Shown: positions 8,404-18,058, counted from the first letter of the stretch. The stretch: 64,000 bases of DNA from AP-15 sp963703665 (GCA_963703665.1 CAVPFB010000008.1:119347-183346), one strand, 5' to 3'. The notes: generated by a model not told the origin, from the sequence alone. Program-made: numbers and translations.

Positions 8404-11400
8404 TTAGCCACCCGATAGCAGCGGGATCGGAGAGTCCCGATCGAGCGCGCTTAGCGCCGCTTCAACCTTTACGAACTCGCCGTGCGTTTCCAGCCGGTGA
8501 AAGATCGCGTAGGCTTCGTCGAGCAATTTCCGCGCGGTCACGACGTCTCCGGCCCGCTGGTGGAGCGCTGCAGATGTAACCATCGCCTTTGCGAGATCAT
8601 TTTGGGCACTGGCAATTTCGAAAATCCGCACCGCGCTCTCGGCGCAATCGGCCGCGGCATCGGGTGCGTCAGCGGCAAGGCACTCGCCCATCAACCAGCA
8701 TGCCCGTCCCTCGAACTGAAGATACCCCGTCATTCGGCTGGCGCTGAGCGCCTCCTCGATCAGCGGCCGCGCCTCGGCGCGATCACCGCGACGAAGCAGG
8801 CCCTCGGCAAGCCACAAAGCATAATGCAGGCGGGTGAAGCGCAGGTTAGAGTTCTCAAACCAAGTAACGGTCTGGGAAAGCTCGGCGATCCCCGCGTCAA
8901 CATTGCCGCCCTTGATTTCGGCGTAGCCGCGGGCCGCTCTGGCCATCGCGGCATCACGGGGGCTGGGCGCTAACGCCAGCGCCTCGCTGCAGCATTGCTG
9001 GCCACGCTCGAAATCGCCTTGCTGGATGTGAGCAATTCCGATCCGCCACCAGCTGACCGCCTTGAGCCGCAAATCGTTGAGAGCGGTGCCGTGGTCCAGC
9101 GCACGTTGAGAGTATGTTCGGCTGGCCTCCCACTCGCCCAAGTAATTCGCCGCCGAGCTCAGGTGCCATAAAGTTCGGCCCGCCCACCAGCGATCGCCGC
9201 GCGTCTCGAAGCTCGCGAGCGCACGTTCGCCGGCCTCGATCGCATCACGCGGTCTGCCTGCAACGATATAGACTTGGGCCAAGCACGACTCGGCAAAGGC
9301 ATCAATTTCTTCGATACCTGAAGCCGAAGCGATTTTGGCTGCTTCGCGGCAATGTCCGATCGCGATCTCCGGCCGGCTCCCTGTCAGGCTGTGCAGAAAT
9401 CCGGTCCAGTAATGCCAAGCAGCCCGACGGCGCGGATCGTCGGCCTGTTCGACAAGGCCGCGAATGCTGTCCAGAGCTTGAATGTGCTCGGTGTGCTGGC
9501 CGAGGGCGAATTTGATTTCGGCCTGCTTGAGGACGGCGTCGATGCGGCGCAGCCGGTTGGGCGCGGTGTCGGGCAGCCCGTCGAGGCGGCGCAGCGCGTC
9601 CTCGAAATAGCCGAGCGCCTCGGTGTTGGCCCAGCGGTGCTGCGACTTTTCGGCGGCGGCGATCGCGTAATCGACCGCCTTTTCGGTTTCGTCGCTGCGC
9701 CCGAAATGCAGCGCCAGGAATTCCGTCACCTCGTCGGCGCGGCTGGCGTAGAGGGTTTCGAGCGCACGGCCGATGGCGGCGTGGAACGCCCGCCGTTGCC
9801 GCTCCAAGAGGCTGGCATAGGCCGTCTCCCGGGTCAGCGCGTGGCGGAACACATAGCTGGTTCCCTCATCATCCGGCCATTCCTCGAAGAAATCGAGGCG
9901 GCACAGTTCGCCCAGCAGCGGCTCGAGCCGACTGTGCTGCGGCCAGACCGCGCGCAGCAGCCGCAGCGAGAATTCCCGGCCGATCACGGCGGCGGTCTGC
10001 AATAACCGCTTCGCGCCCTCCGGCAGGCGATCGATGCGGGCCATAACCACGTCGTGGATCGTGGCCGGCACGGTCAGCTCCGACCGTTGGCTTTTCGCCT
10101 CTCCGGCATGCAGCGTGAGCTGCTCGAGAAACAGCGGGTTGCCGTCGGCCCTGGCGACGATCTGATCGGTGACCGGGCCGGCCAAGGCGTCGTCGCGCAG
10201 CACCGAGCGGACCACGTGCATGCTGTCGTCGGGGCTCAGCGGCTGCAGCGGGATCTGCCCGGCATAGGGTTTGTCGGTCCAGGGCGGGCGGTATTCGGGG
10301 CGATGCGTGGCGAGGATCAGGATCCCGGCGCCGGGAACGCTTTCCGCCAGATATCCGACGAACTCGTGCGACAGCGTGTCGATCCAGTGCAGATCTTCCA
10401 GAACCAGCACGAGCGGGCGCCGCCGGCTGCCGTTGACCGCCATCCGGCGAAGGATCTCGAACGTCTTTTCCTTGACCGCTTCGGGCCGCGACACGAGCGA
10501 GGGGTCCGGGGTCCCCTTGATCCCCAGCGCATGGAGCAAGAACGGGCTCTCCTCGTCGGGATTCATTCCGACCTCGTGCAGGCCGGCGCGGACTTTCCCG
10601 TTGATGTCTTCGGGGGTGTCGGTCTCGACGATCGCGCAATTGCTGCGCAAGAGATCGAGGGCGAGCAGGTAGGGGACCGCCGCGCCATAGGAAAGACACC
10701 GGCCCTCGACCCAAGTGGCGCGTCCAGGAGCAAGCCGGCGGCGAACCTCGTCGATGATCCGGGACTTGCCGATGCCGGGTTCGCCGACGATGCCGACGGC
10801 ACGGCCGCGGCCGCTTTCGGCCTGCTCCAGAAGCTGCTGCAAGGCGGCGACCTCGCTGGTGCGGTCGACGAAGCTCGTTGTCTGCTCCGGCATCGCGCCG
10901 TCGCGAGCGGCGCGCCGAAGCGAAACTCCGATCAGGCGATAGGCCGGGATGGGTTCGGCTTTGCCTTTGACCGCGAGCGGCCCGACCGGCTCGACGCGCG
11001 CATAGCTCTGCGCCGCCAAGCGGGTCGCCTCGCTCAACAGGATGATGCCGGGCCCGGCCGCCTGCTGCAGATGGGCGGCGAAGTTGGCGGTATCGCCGAT
11101 CGCGGTCTCGATCGCAAAGCTGCCGCCGATAGGGCCGAATACGACGGGGCCGGTGTGGATGCCGATATGGATCGGCAGGTCGAGCCGATCGCTGTCGTGC
11201 GCAGCGCTGCCTCCACCCAGCGCCTGGCGAATGCCGAGCGCCGCCAGCAAAGCCCGCCGCACGTGATCTTCCTGGGTTCTCGGCGCGCCGAAGATCGCCA
11301 TGAAGCCGTCGCCGGTGAATTGCGGCACACTCCCCTCATAGCGCTGAACCTCGGCGATCGAGATTTCGAGAAACCGGGTGACGAGATCGCGCATCGCCTC

Positions 11401-11706
11401 AGCTCCGAGGCGCTCGGTCAGCGCCGTCGAGCCGGCGATGTCGCAGAACAGCACGCTGACCTGTTTGATCTCGCCGGCGGAAACGGGCCGGGCGGTCTGG
11501 CCGGTTGCGAGAAGCGTCCCGGCCGCGGGTTCGGCGAAGCCGGGCGGCGGAGCGGCCTTGAGCGGCGTCGCACATTGCCCGCAGTAGCGGTTTTGCGGCG
11601 GGTTGACGGCGCCGCAGGACGCGCAGTGGAGGTCGAGCGAGGCTGCGCATCGGCCGCAAAACTTGGCACCGGCGGGATTCTCGGCATCGCACCGTGAGCA
11701 TCTCAT
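8404..11706 (-). CDS. Class III adenylate/guanylate cyclase - AAA ATPase - TPR signalling protein with N-terminal zinc ribbons
   Basis: This 1100-residue protein would make cyclic nucleotide under control of an ATPase/repeat sensor. Domains in order: two zinc ribbons (C3, C6, C17, C20 and C28, C31, C42, C45); a class III cyclase domain of about residues 80-250 with metal-binding D89 in FCDIAGST and D133 in FTGDGFMAIFGAP, and later IGDTANFAAHL; a STAND-like ATPase from about residue 280 with Walker A GEPGIGKS (308-315) and Walker B LVLVLEDLHWID; then a long helical repeat region (about 600-1080) with TPR-like units such as YFEDALRRLDGLPD. This architecture is a known group of soil-proteobacterial cyclases whose signals are unknown. 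A Crp/Fnr gene is divergently placed 560 bases away and could respond to the product. Start at ATG 11706 places the first CxxC at residue 3. Confidence 0.88.
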   Translation of the reverse strand: MRCSRCDAENPAGAKFCGRCAASLDLHCASCGAVNPPQNRYCGQCATPLKAAPPPGFAEPAAGTLLATGQTARPVSAGEIKQVSVLFCDIAGSTALTERLGAEAMRDLVTRFLEISIAEVQRYEGSVPQFTGDGFMAIFGAPRTQEDHVRRALLAALGIRQALGGGSAAHDSDRLDLPIHIGIHTGPVVFGPIGGSFAIETAIGDTANFAAHLQQAAGPGIILLSEATRLAAQSYARVEPVGPLAVKGKAEPIPAYRLIGVSLRRAARDGAMPEQTTSFVDRTSEVAALQQLLEQAESGRGRAVGIVGEPGIGKSRIIDEVRRRLAPGRATWVEGRCLSYGAAVPYLLALDLLRSNCAIVETDTPEDINGKVRAGLHEVGMNPDEESPFLLHALGIKGTPDPSLVSRPEAVKEKTFEILRRMAVNGSRRRPLVLVLEDLHWIDTLSHEFVGYLAESVPGAGILILATHRPEYRPPWTDKPYAGQIPLQPLSPDDSMHVVRSVLRDDALAGPVTDQIVARADGNPLFLEQLTLHAGEAKSQRSELTVPATIHDVVMARIDRLPEGAKRLLQTAAVIGREFSLRLLRAVWPQHSRLEPLLGELCRLDFFEEWPDDEGTSYVFRHALTRETAYASLLERQRRAFHAAIGRALETLYASRADEVTEFLALHFGRSDETEKAVDYAIAAAEKSQHRWANTEALGYFEDALRRLDGLPDTAPNRLRRIDAVLKQAEIKFALGQHTEHIQALDSIRGLVEQADDPRRRAAWHYWTGFLHSLTGSRPEIAIGHCREAAKIASASGIEEIDAFAESCLAQVYIVAGRPRDAIEAGERALASFETRGDRWWAGRTLWHLSSAANYLGEWEASRTYSQRALDHGTALNDLRLKAVSWWRIGIAHIQQGDFERGQQCCSEALALAPSPRDAAMARAARGYAEIKGGNVDAGIAELSQTVTWFENSNLRFTRLHYALWLAEGLLRRGDRAEARPLIEEALSASRMTGYLQFEGRACWLMGECLAADAPDAAADCAESAVRIFEIASAQNDLAKAMVTSAALHQRAGDVVTARKLLDEAYAIFHRLETHGEFVKVEAALSALDRDSPIPLLSGG

Positions 11707-11945
11707 ATCCGGCCTCCGAGATCGCGCCGGGGATGCTGCGTCGGCGAGAGAGTTAACAATATCCGATGCGCGCCGAGATTGACAAGTTTCGCCGGGGGCG
11801 GGCGGATGCGATCGGCGTCGGTGCGGTTCGGCCGGTAAGCTGAAAATAAGCTGAACGCCTGAGGGAGTGTGAGGCGGGTCACAGGGGTCGGCGCAAAATC
11901 AGTGATATCTGACGGTCGCGTCCGAAAAAACGTCAGGAGACCGTC

Positions 11946-12170
11946 ATGACCATGCGGAGGTCGACGCTGCTGCGCTGGACCGAGGAAGCCGAGGCCGAGC
12001 AGATGCGTGCGATGGCCATGTCCGAGCGCGAGCCGCAGAACATCGCGGCCTGCCCCGTGGCCGCTGCTCAGCATTTCTTTTCGAAGGGCCACGCTCCAGC
12101 TTTGCTGGGCCGGCTGCGGGGCTGGTTCGGTGGTGGAAATTTGCCGATGGTGCGAGACAAGCGCCGGTGA
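11946..12170 (+). CDS. Small hypothetical protein
   Basis: A 74-residue basic protein (MTMRRSTLLRWTEEAEAEQM to the C-terminal RDKRR) with CAGGAGAC upstream of the ATG. It has an acidic N-terminal helix-like segment and a glycine/tryptophan patch (RLRGWFGGGN). It lies between the cyclase and the Crp/Fnr gene, in the direction of the latter, 100 bases upstream of it. No family recognised. It could be a real short protein or a chance frame; composition and ribosome-binding site favour the former. Confidence 0.45.
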   Translation: MTMRRSTLLRWTEEAEAEQMRAMAMSEREPQNIAACPVAAAQHFFSKGHAPALLGRLRGWFGGGNLPMVRDKRR

Positions 12171-12270
12171 AACTGGCTATACTGCGCGGCCGGTTAGGTT
12201 AACTTGCCAAGCATAGCACCGGCCGAGGCCGAAGGCGCGCTTGTTTCGCGATCGCGTGCGGGAGACCATC

Positions 12271-12966
12271 ATGACCGGCCCGACCTATGCGGAAAAGCGC
12301 CGGATCTTCGAGCAAAATTTTCTGCTGGGGAAGCTCAGCAGCCGCGAAATCGACGCGCTGCTGACCTATTCGCGGGTCGAGCGTTATTCCGCTGGCGAGG
12401 AAATCTTCGCCAAGGGCTCGCCCGGCAACAGCATGATGATTGTGTTGCGGGGCAGCGTCAGGATCAGCTCGATTTCGCTGACCGGCAGGGAAATCGTCCT
12501 GAACATCATCACTGCCGGGGAGATTGTCGGCGAGATCGCAACCCTGGACGGTGGCGAACGCAGCGGCGACGCCGTCGCAAAGACCGATTGTGAGCTGCTG
12601 GTGCTCAACCGCCGCGACTTCATGCCGTTTCTGGAAAATCGCGCCGACATCTGCATGATGCTGATCAAGATTTTGTGCCAGCGGCTGCGCCAGACCAGCG
12701 AGCAGGTCGAAGATCTGCAATTCCGCCACCTCGAAGGGCGGATTGCCAAGGCCTTGCTGCATCTTTCCGAACACTCGGGGCAGCCCGGCGTCGATGGCCG
12801 GGTGCTTGAATTGCACATGTCGCAGAGCGAGCTCGGCCATATCGTCGGCAGCTCGCGCGAGAGCGTCAACAAGCAGCTGCAGGTTTGGCACCGGGCGCGG
12901 CTGATCGAGCTCGTCAGGGGAGCGATTGTGATCCGCGATGCCGCCGCGCTCGAGCGGCTGATCTGA
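12271..12966 (+). CDS. Crp/Fnr family transcriptional regulator
   Basis: A 231-residue regulator. Residues about 25-125 form a cyclic-nucleotide-binding-type beta-roll (VERYSAGEEIFAKGSPGNSM, GEIVGEIATLDGGERSGDA), followed by the long C-helix (ICMMLIKILCQRLRQTSEQ) and a winged helix with recognition segment MSQSELGHIVGSSRESVNKQ. There is no N-terminal cysteine cluster, so it is not an FNR-type iron-sulfur sensor. In the phosphate-binding cassette the sequence is GEIxxLDGGERSGDA rather than the canonical GExxL...RSAxxxA, so the ligand is uncertain. ATG 12271 follows GGGAGA; a TTG at 12241 is possible but weaker. The nearby cyclase makes cNMP control plausible. A hairpin follows the stop. Confidence 0.85.
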   Translation: MTGPTYAEKRRIFEQNFLLGKLSSREIDALLTYSRVERYSAGEEIFAKGSPGNSMMIVLRGSVRISSISLTGREIVLNIITAGEIVGEIATLDGGERSGDAVAKTDCELLVLNRRDFMPFLENRADICMMLIKILCQRLRQTSEQVEDLQFRHLEGRIAKALLHLSEHSGQPGVDGRVLELHMSQSELGHIVGSSRESVNKQLQVWHRARLIELVRGAIVIRDAAALERLI

Positions 12967-12994
12967 GCGCAACGCCGTCACCTGGACGGCGCGC
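12967..12994. terminator. Hairpin after the Crp/Fnr gene
   Basis: CGCCGTC (12973-12979) and GACGGCG (12985-12991) form a perfect 7-bp stem with a 5-base loop, extended by flanking GCGC pairs. No T-run follows, so termination is a guess. Confidence 0.35.
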
Positions 12995-13068
12995 AACCAC
13001 GGTCGCCGCACGGTTTGCGCCCGGGTGCAGGCGCCCTATACCGAAAATCCGCCACCGCCGGTACCCCG

Positions 13069-14084
13069 ATGACGATCGCCGCACCGTCGCCCGAAAGCTG
13101 GATCAAGGTCAGTCCGGCGGGGCTCTATTGCGTGCCAGGCGATTTCCATATCGATCCGCGCCAGCCGGCGCCGCGCGCCGTGATCACGCACGGTCATGGC
13201 GATCACGCGCGCTCCGGCAACGGGCATGTGCTGGCCACAGCCGAGACGATTGCGATCATGCGAGCGCGTTACGGCGGGGCGGCAGGCCGGGCGCTGCAGC
13301 CGCTCGCCTATGGCCAAAGCCTGGCGATCGGCGAGGTCGCGGTGCGGCTCGCGCCGGCCGGCCATGTGCTCGGCAGCGCCCAGATCGTGCTCGATTATCG
13401 CGGCAGCCGGGTCGTGGTCTCCGGCGACTACAAGCGCCGGCCAGACCCGACCTGCCCCCCGTTCGAGCCGCAAAATTGCGATCTGTTCATCACCGAGGCG
13501 ACCTTTGCGCTGCCGGTCTTCCGCCATCCGCCCGCCGGCCAGGAGATCGACAAGCTGCTGCACTCCGTGGCGCTGTTCCCGGAACGCTGCCATCTCGTCG
13601 GCGTCTATGCGCTGGGCAAATGTCAGCGCGTGCTGGCGCTGTTGCGGCGCGCCGGATACGAAGAGCCGGTTTATCTGCATGGCGCGCTGATCGGGCTGAC
13701 CGAGCTGTACGATAGCCTCGGCGTGCCGCTGGGGCCGGTATTGCCCGCGACCGGGGTGGCGCGCGAGGCGCTCAAGGGCCGCATCGTGCTGGCCCCGCCG
13801 GCGGCGTTCGCCGACATCTGGTCGCGCCGGCTGCCCGATCCGGTGGTGGCGCTGGCCTCGGGCTGGATGCGGGTGCGCCAGCGCGCCAAGGCCGCCGGGG
13901 TCGAATTGCCGCTGGTGATCTCCGACCACGCCGATTGGGACGAGCTGACGGCAACCCTCGACGAGGTCGCCGCCGACGAAATCTGGGTCACCCACGGGCG
14001 CGAAGAGGCGCTCGTCCATCACGCGACGCAAAAAGGCTACCGCGCCCGCGCCTGGCGCTCGTCGGCTTCGAGGAGGACGAGTGA
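13069..14084 (+). CDS. Ligase-associated DNA exonuclease (metallo-beta-lactamase / beta-CASP, SNM1-like)
   Basis: A 3' to 5' or structure-processing nuclease found beside the ATP-dependent ligase in bacterial repair modules. From ATG 13069 it starts MTIAAPSPESWIKVSPAGLY. The MBL motif is THGHGDHARSG, followed by PAGHVLGSAQI, VVVSGDYKRRPDPTC and ITEATFALPVF; the beta-CASP part ends with ISDHADWDEL and WVTHGREEALVHHATQKGYR. About 338 residues, usual for the family. The C-terminus needs a frameshift near 14,052 (one missing C): the third frame then gives LALVGFEEDE and TGA at 14082-14084, which overlaps the GTG of the ligase by four bases. As written, the frame runs on nonsensically. The overlap indicates translational coupling. 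Confidence 0.85.
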
Positions 14085-15650
14085 ACCGGTTCGCGGCGCT
14101 GCTCGACGCGCTGCTGTTCACGCCCTCGCGCCTCGGCAAGTTGCGGCTGCTGCAGGAATATTTCGCCGGCGAGCCCGATCCGGAGCGCGGCTGGGCCTTG
14201 GCGGCATTGACCGGCGAGCTGTCCTTTGCCGAGGCCAAGCCCGCCCAGGTGCGCGCGCTCGCCGCCGAGCGGGTCGACCGCGAGCTGCTCGGCTGGTCCT
14301 ACGATTTTGTCGGCGACCTCGCCGAGACCGTGTCGCTGATCTGGCCGGCGCCGGTGCAGCCGGCCGGACCGGTCCCGAGCCTCGCCGAGATCGTCGAGAG
14401 ACTGGAAGCGGCGGGCCGGGCCGAGGTCGGCCGACTGCTCGCACCCTGGCTCGACGCGCTCGATGCGACCGGCCGCTGGGCCCTGCTCGAAGCTGGTCAC
14501 CGGCAGTCTGCGGATCGGGGTCTCGGCGCGTCTGGCCAAGGTGGCGCTGGCCGAATGGAGCGGGGTTCCGATCGACCGGATCGAGGAGGTGTGGCACGGG
14601 CTTGAACCGCCTTACCGGCCATTGTTCGCCTGGCTCGAAGGCGCGGCACCCTCGCCGCAGGCCGGCGATCTGCCGAATTTCTCTCCGTTGATGCTGGCCC
14701 AGCCGCTCGAAGACGCCGACCTTGCGGCGCTCGACCCGCGCGACTACCTCGCCGAGTGGAAATGGGACGGCATCCGCGTCCAGCTGGTCGGCCGCAATGG
14801 GCAAAAGCGGCTCTATTCGCGCTCGGGCGACGAGATCGGCAGGGCGTTTCCCGATGTCGTTGCGGCGATCGCCGACGGGGCGACCCTCGATGGCGAGCTG
14901 CTGGTCGTGCGCGATGGCGAGGCGGCGCCGTTCAACGATCTGCAGCAGCGTTTGAACCGCAAGACCCCAACCGCGAAGATGCTGCACGATTATCCGGCGG
15001 CGGTGCGGCTCTACGACATCTTGCGCGAGGGGCCGGACGATTTGCGCGGGCTGCCCTTCGCCCTACGCCGCCGGCGGCTCGAAGCATGGCACGCGCGGGC
15101 ATCGCGACCGGGCCTCGATCTGTCGCCGCTGGTGGGGTTTGCCGGCTGGGAGGAATTGCGCGAATTGCGCGATGGTGCGCGCGAACGCGGCATCGAAGGG
15201 CTGATGCTGAAGCGCGCCCAATCGCTCTATGTCGCCGGCCGGCCGAAAGGTTCGTGGTTCAAGTGGAAACGCGGCGCCTTGACCCTCGACACGGTGCTGA
15301 TGTACGCCCAACGTGGCCACGGCAAGCGCTCGTCATTCTATTCCGACTACACTTTCGGCGCCTGGGCCGGCGACGTGCTGGTGCCGGTCGGCAAGGCCTA
15401 TTCGGGCTTTACCGACGACGAGTTGCGCCGGCTCGACCGCTGGGTACGCAACAACACGGTCGAGCGCTACGGCCCGGTGCGCGAGGTCGCGCCCGCCATA
15501 GTCCTTGAAATCGCCTTCGACAGCGTGCACCGCTCGAGCCGCCACAAATCCGGCGTGGCGATGCGCTTCCCCCGCATCCACCGCATCCGCTGGGACAAGC
15601 CCTGCCGCGAAGCCGACACCCTCGAAGCGCTCGAAAAGCTGCTGACATAA
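14081..15650 (+). CDS. ATP-dependent DNA ligase, cisplatin-damage-response type
   Basis: Seals nicks with ATP; this family accompanies the SNM1-like exonuclease in a DNA-repair module. GTG 14081 gives NRFAALLDALLFTPSRLGKL, then the ligase N-terminal helical domain. A single extra G near 14,489 (CTCGAAG for CTCAAG) breaks the frame; after correction the text runs ALLKLVTGSLRIGVSARLAK into PLMLAQPLEDADL. The adenylation motif is AEWKWDGIRVQ with the catalytic lysine, followed by YSRSGDEIGRAFPD, LDGELLVV and GIEGLMLKR, then WFKWKRGALTLDTVLMYAQ and the OB-fold domain (EVAPAIVLEIAFDSVHRSSR). Total about 523 residues, normal length. Helicase and phosphoesterase partners known from some genomes are not adjacent here. 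Confidence 0.88.
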
Positions 15651-15787
15651 TGCAGATCGGAGCTCGACCGGATCGGCATCCGCTTCGGGCTCTGGGCGCT
15701 GGCGGCCCTGGTCCCGGTTGCGTGAAGCCATTGCCCAACAATATTTCGTAGCGGAAATAAGGATGGAACAGGCTCGCTTATTTCGCT

Positions 15788-15868
15788 TTGGCCGGGCTTG
15801 ACCCGGCCACCCACGTCTTCGGCCGGCAGAAACAAAGACGTGGATACGCGGGTCGAGCCCGCGCATGG
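15788..15868. repeat. Palindromic repeat (CACGTCTT / AAGACGTGG type)
   Basis: GGCCGGGCTTGACCCGGCC and CCACGTCTT on the left pair with AAGACGTGG and GCGGGTCGAGCCCGC on the right. This is a frequent intergenic palindrome in alphaproteobacteria. Confidence 0.6.
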
Positions 15869-16136
15869 GGGTTGCAAGCTAGCCTGTGACAAGTCCGAAT
15901 ATGAGACAAGTGTTGCGGCCGATTCAACTGTATCTCCTGTGAGCTTGGCACCGGAAAAATCGAATGTTTATTGCCAGCGAACCGCTCTTCCGGCTGGTAT
16001 GGGCCTCGGCATCGGCAATCCAATCCCGTCGCGGTCCGGGGTTCCGGAACCGGCTTCGCTCGCGCTGCTGGCCACGGCGCTTGCCGGGTTTGCCCGGTGC
16101 CGTCGCCACCGGCGAGCGAAAGCGACCGGCCGGTGA
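15798..16136 (+). pseudogene. Relic carrying a PEP-CTERM sorting tail
   Basis: The frame ends with a textbook PEP-CTERM signal: VPEPASLALLATALAGFA followed by the basic tail RCRRHRRAKATGR, starting at about 16,041. That signal normally marks exported proteins handled by an exosortase. The region before it has no signal peptide, and its 5' part is made from the palindromic repeat at 15,788-15,868, so the body of the gene seems to be gone or moved. Real gene sequence may begin anywhere between 15,870 and 16,000 (for example SPVSLAPEKSNVYCQ). No exosortase gene is in the window. It may instead be a very short gene whose start I cannot see. Confidence 0.5.
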
Positions 16137-16266
16137 TCAATCGCTGCTTCACCGAAGCCGATTGCACAAGCCGGTCCGGAAAGCCGGGGCCTTCGAGACC
16201 CTTGTGATCGTGGCTCCCCATTCTCGTCATCCCGGCGAGGGAGCGCGTGAAAAAATGCCCAGCAGC

Positions 16267-16399
16267 GTCATTCCGGGGCGCGGGCAACGCCCGCGAGCCC
16301 GGAACCTATGACCACCGCACTATAACATATCGGAAAAGCAGGTGTTCTTGGGTCCGGGCTCGGGTTCCGGCTCGGTCCTCGGGACCGCCCCGGAATGAC
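16267..16399. repeat. Palindromic repeat (GTCATTCCGGGGCG type)
   Basis: GTCATTCCGGGGCG at 16,267-16,280 is mirrored by CGCCCCGGAATGAC ending at 16,399, with inner arms GAGCCCGGAACC and GGGTTCCGGCTC. It is a classic dispersed palindrome of Bradyrhizobium-like genomes. Confidence 0.6.
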
Positions 16400-16417
16400 G
16401 TTTGTTGTCAGGAACGA

Positions 16418-16482
16418 TTTCTTCACACTCTCTCAGGCCGGGACCCCTGTCAGCCATAGGCACCGGCCTGCGCCGGTTTGGC
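16418..16482 (+). repeat. Dispersed repeat family A, copy 3
   Basis: ATTTCTTCACACTC, then GGCCGGGACCCCTGTCAGCC and ATAGGCACCGGCCTGCGCC. It matches the copies at 1,729 and (reverse) 3,426. With the two neighbouring palindromes this fills the gap 15,651-16,566. Confidence 0.6.
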
Positions 16483-16566
16483 GAGTCGGTTTGGTCGCTT
16501 CATCGGCGTCTCCGGCAGCAGTGACCGCTCGATTCACGGTCGGGATATTGAGGGCTGACTACGAGC

Positions 16567-17832
16567 TCACAGCTTCTCGCCGCGGAGGAGCCGGGGGAGG
16601 TCGCCGGTGATGCCCATCGCGTCGCGCATCAGAAAGCGTTTGACCGGCGGCAGGCGGTTGGCGGCGGCAAGGCCGAGATCGCGGGCGAGGCGCAGTGGGG
16701 GAAAAGAATTCGAGAACAGGCGGTTGAGGCCGTCGGTCACGGCGGCGAGCAGCAGCGCGTCGAGGCGTCGCCACCGCTGGTAGCGGCGTAAGAGCGCATC
16801 GTCGCCGATGTCGAGGCCGAGCCGGCGCTGGTCGATGACGATCTCGGCGAGGGCTGCGACATCGCGGATGCCGAGGTTGAGCCCCTGGCCGGCGATCGGG
16901 TGGATCACGTGGGCCGCCTCGCCGACGAGCACCAGCCGGCGGCCGACATAGCGCTCGGCCAACAGCAGTCCGACCGGGTAGGACCAGCGCGGCCCGACCG
17001 GTTCGACGGCGCCGAGAAAATCGCCGAAGCGCGCCGCGAGCTCGGCGGCGAACCCGGCGTCGGACAGGGCCATCAGCCGCGGCGCCAGCTCGTCGCGTTC
17101 GGTCCACACGATCGACGAACGCCCTCTCGACGCAAGTGCGGCGTGCGCCGGCCCAGGATCATCGGTCATCGGCAGGATCGCGAACGGGCCAGCCGGCAGA
17201 AAATGCTCGACCGCGATGCCGAGATGCGGGCGGGCGTGCCGCACCGTCGTGACGATCGCGGTCTGAGCGTAGCGCCATTCGACGGTGCGGATGAGGGCGG
17301 CGCGGCGCAATGGCGACCGGGCGCCGTCAGCGGCGGCGACGAGGCGGGCGGTCAGCCGGCGCCCGTCGGACAAGGCGGCCTCGGCGGCCACGGCCGAAGT
17401 CGAGACCGCCTCAACCGCCAAGGGGGCGAGAAGGGCCAGGGTGGGGAGCGATCGCGCGTGCTCGATCAGGGCACGGCGCAACACCCGGTTCTCGACGATC
17501 CAGCCTAGCGGGGCATCGATCGGGTGCGAGGATGGGTCCAACGCGCGGTGGTCGTAATGGACAAACAGCGGCGCATTGTCGTCGGCGACCCGGATTTGGC
17601 GGATCGGCTCGGCCTCGGCGGCGACGCGCGGCCACAGCCCGAGCGCCTCCAGCACCTGCTGCGAGCCGTAGGCGATCGCCGAGCTGCGCCCGTCGAAGCC
17701 CTGGTCGAGCATCGCCGCCGGGTCTTCGCGATCGACCAGTGCGACGGCGAGCCCCGCGCCGGCGCAGGCGATGGCGAGCAGCAGCCCGTTGAGGCCGCCG
17801 CCGGCGATCAGCAGCTCGGCATCATCGCTCAT
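16567..17832 (-). CDS. UbiH/UbiF/COQ6-family FAD-dependent hydroxylase
   Basis: Probable ubiquinone-biosynthesis ring hydroxylase acting on the membrane-bound polyprenylated intermediate. 421 residues from ATG 17832 (MSDDAELLIAGGG); upstream in-frame sequence to 17,982 looks non-coding. FAD contacts: GGGLNGLLLAIACAGAG with the following DRED acidic end, the middle motif VAAADGARSPLR, and the UbiH/COQ6 signature GEAAHVIHPIAGQGLNLGIRD near residue 300. C-terminal FPPLRLARDLGLAAANRLPP is typical of UbiH-type enzymes. Which ring position it hydroxylates cannot be told. No clear ribosome-binding site. It is divergent from ftsK, which starts 226 bases away. Confidence 0.85.
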   Translation of the reverse strand: MSDDAELLIAGGGLNGLLLAIACAGAGLAVALVDREDPAAMLDQGFDGRSSAIAYGSQQVLEALGLWPRVAAEAEPIRQIRVADDNAPLFVHYDHRALDPSSHPIDAPLGWIVENRVLRRALIEHARSLPTLALLAPLAVEAVSTSAVAAEAALSDGRRLTARLVAAADGARSPLRRAALIRTVEWRYAQTAIVTTVRHARPHLGIAVEHFLPAGPFAILPMTDDPGPAHAALASRGRSSIVWTERDELAPRLMALSDAGFAAELAARFGDFLGAVEPVGPRWSYPVGLLLAERYVGRRLVLVGEAAHVIHPIAGQGLNLGIRDVAALAEIVIDQRRLGLDIGDDALLRRYQRWRRLDALLLAAVTDGLNRLFSNSFPPLRLARDLGLAAANRLPPVKRFLMRDAMGITGDLPRLLRGEKL

Positions 17833-18058
17833 CGCCAAAGCATGGGGCGACGGCGGGGGGCTGTCCAGCCGCCCCGTTGCGTAACCGCTCGCCGGCGGTA
17901 ATCCGACGCGGGCTTTCGCGACGCGCGGAGATGGCATAACCTGGAGCTGCCGTATCGCGTCAGGAACCGGCGTGCCGCTCAACCCTCTGCTTTACGCGGA
18001 TGGGGAGCATGGGCTAGGGGAGAGCGGGGATTTGGCGAGGGCCGGCATCGGGGGAAGC

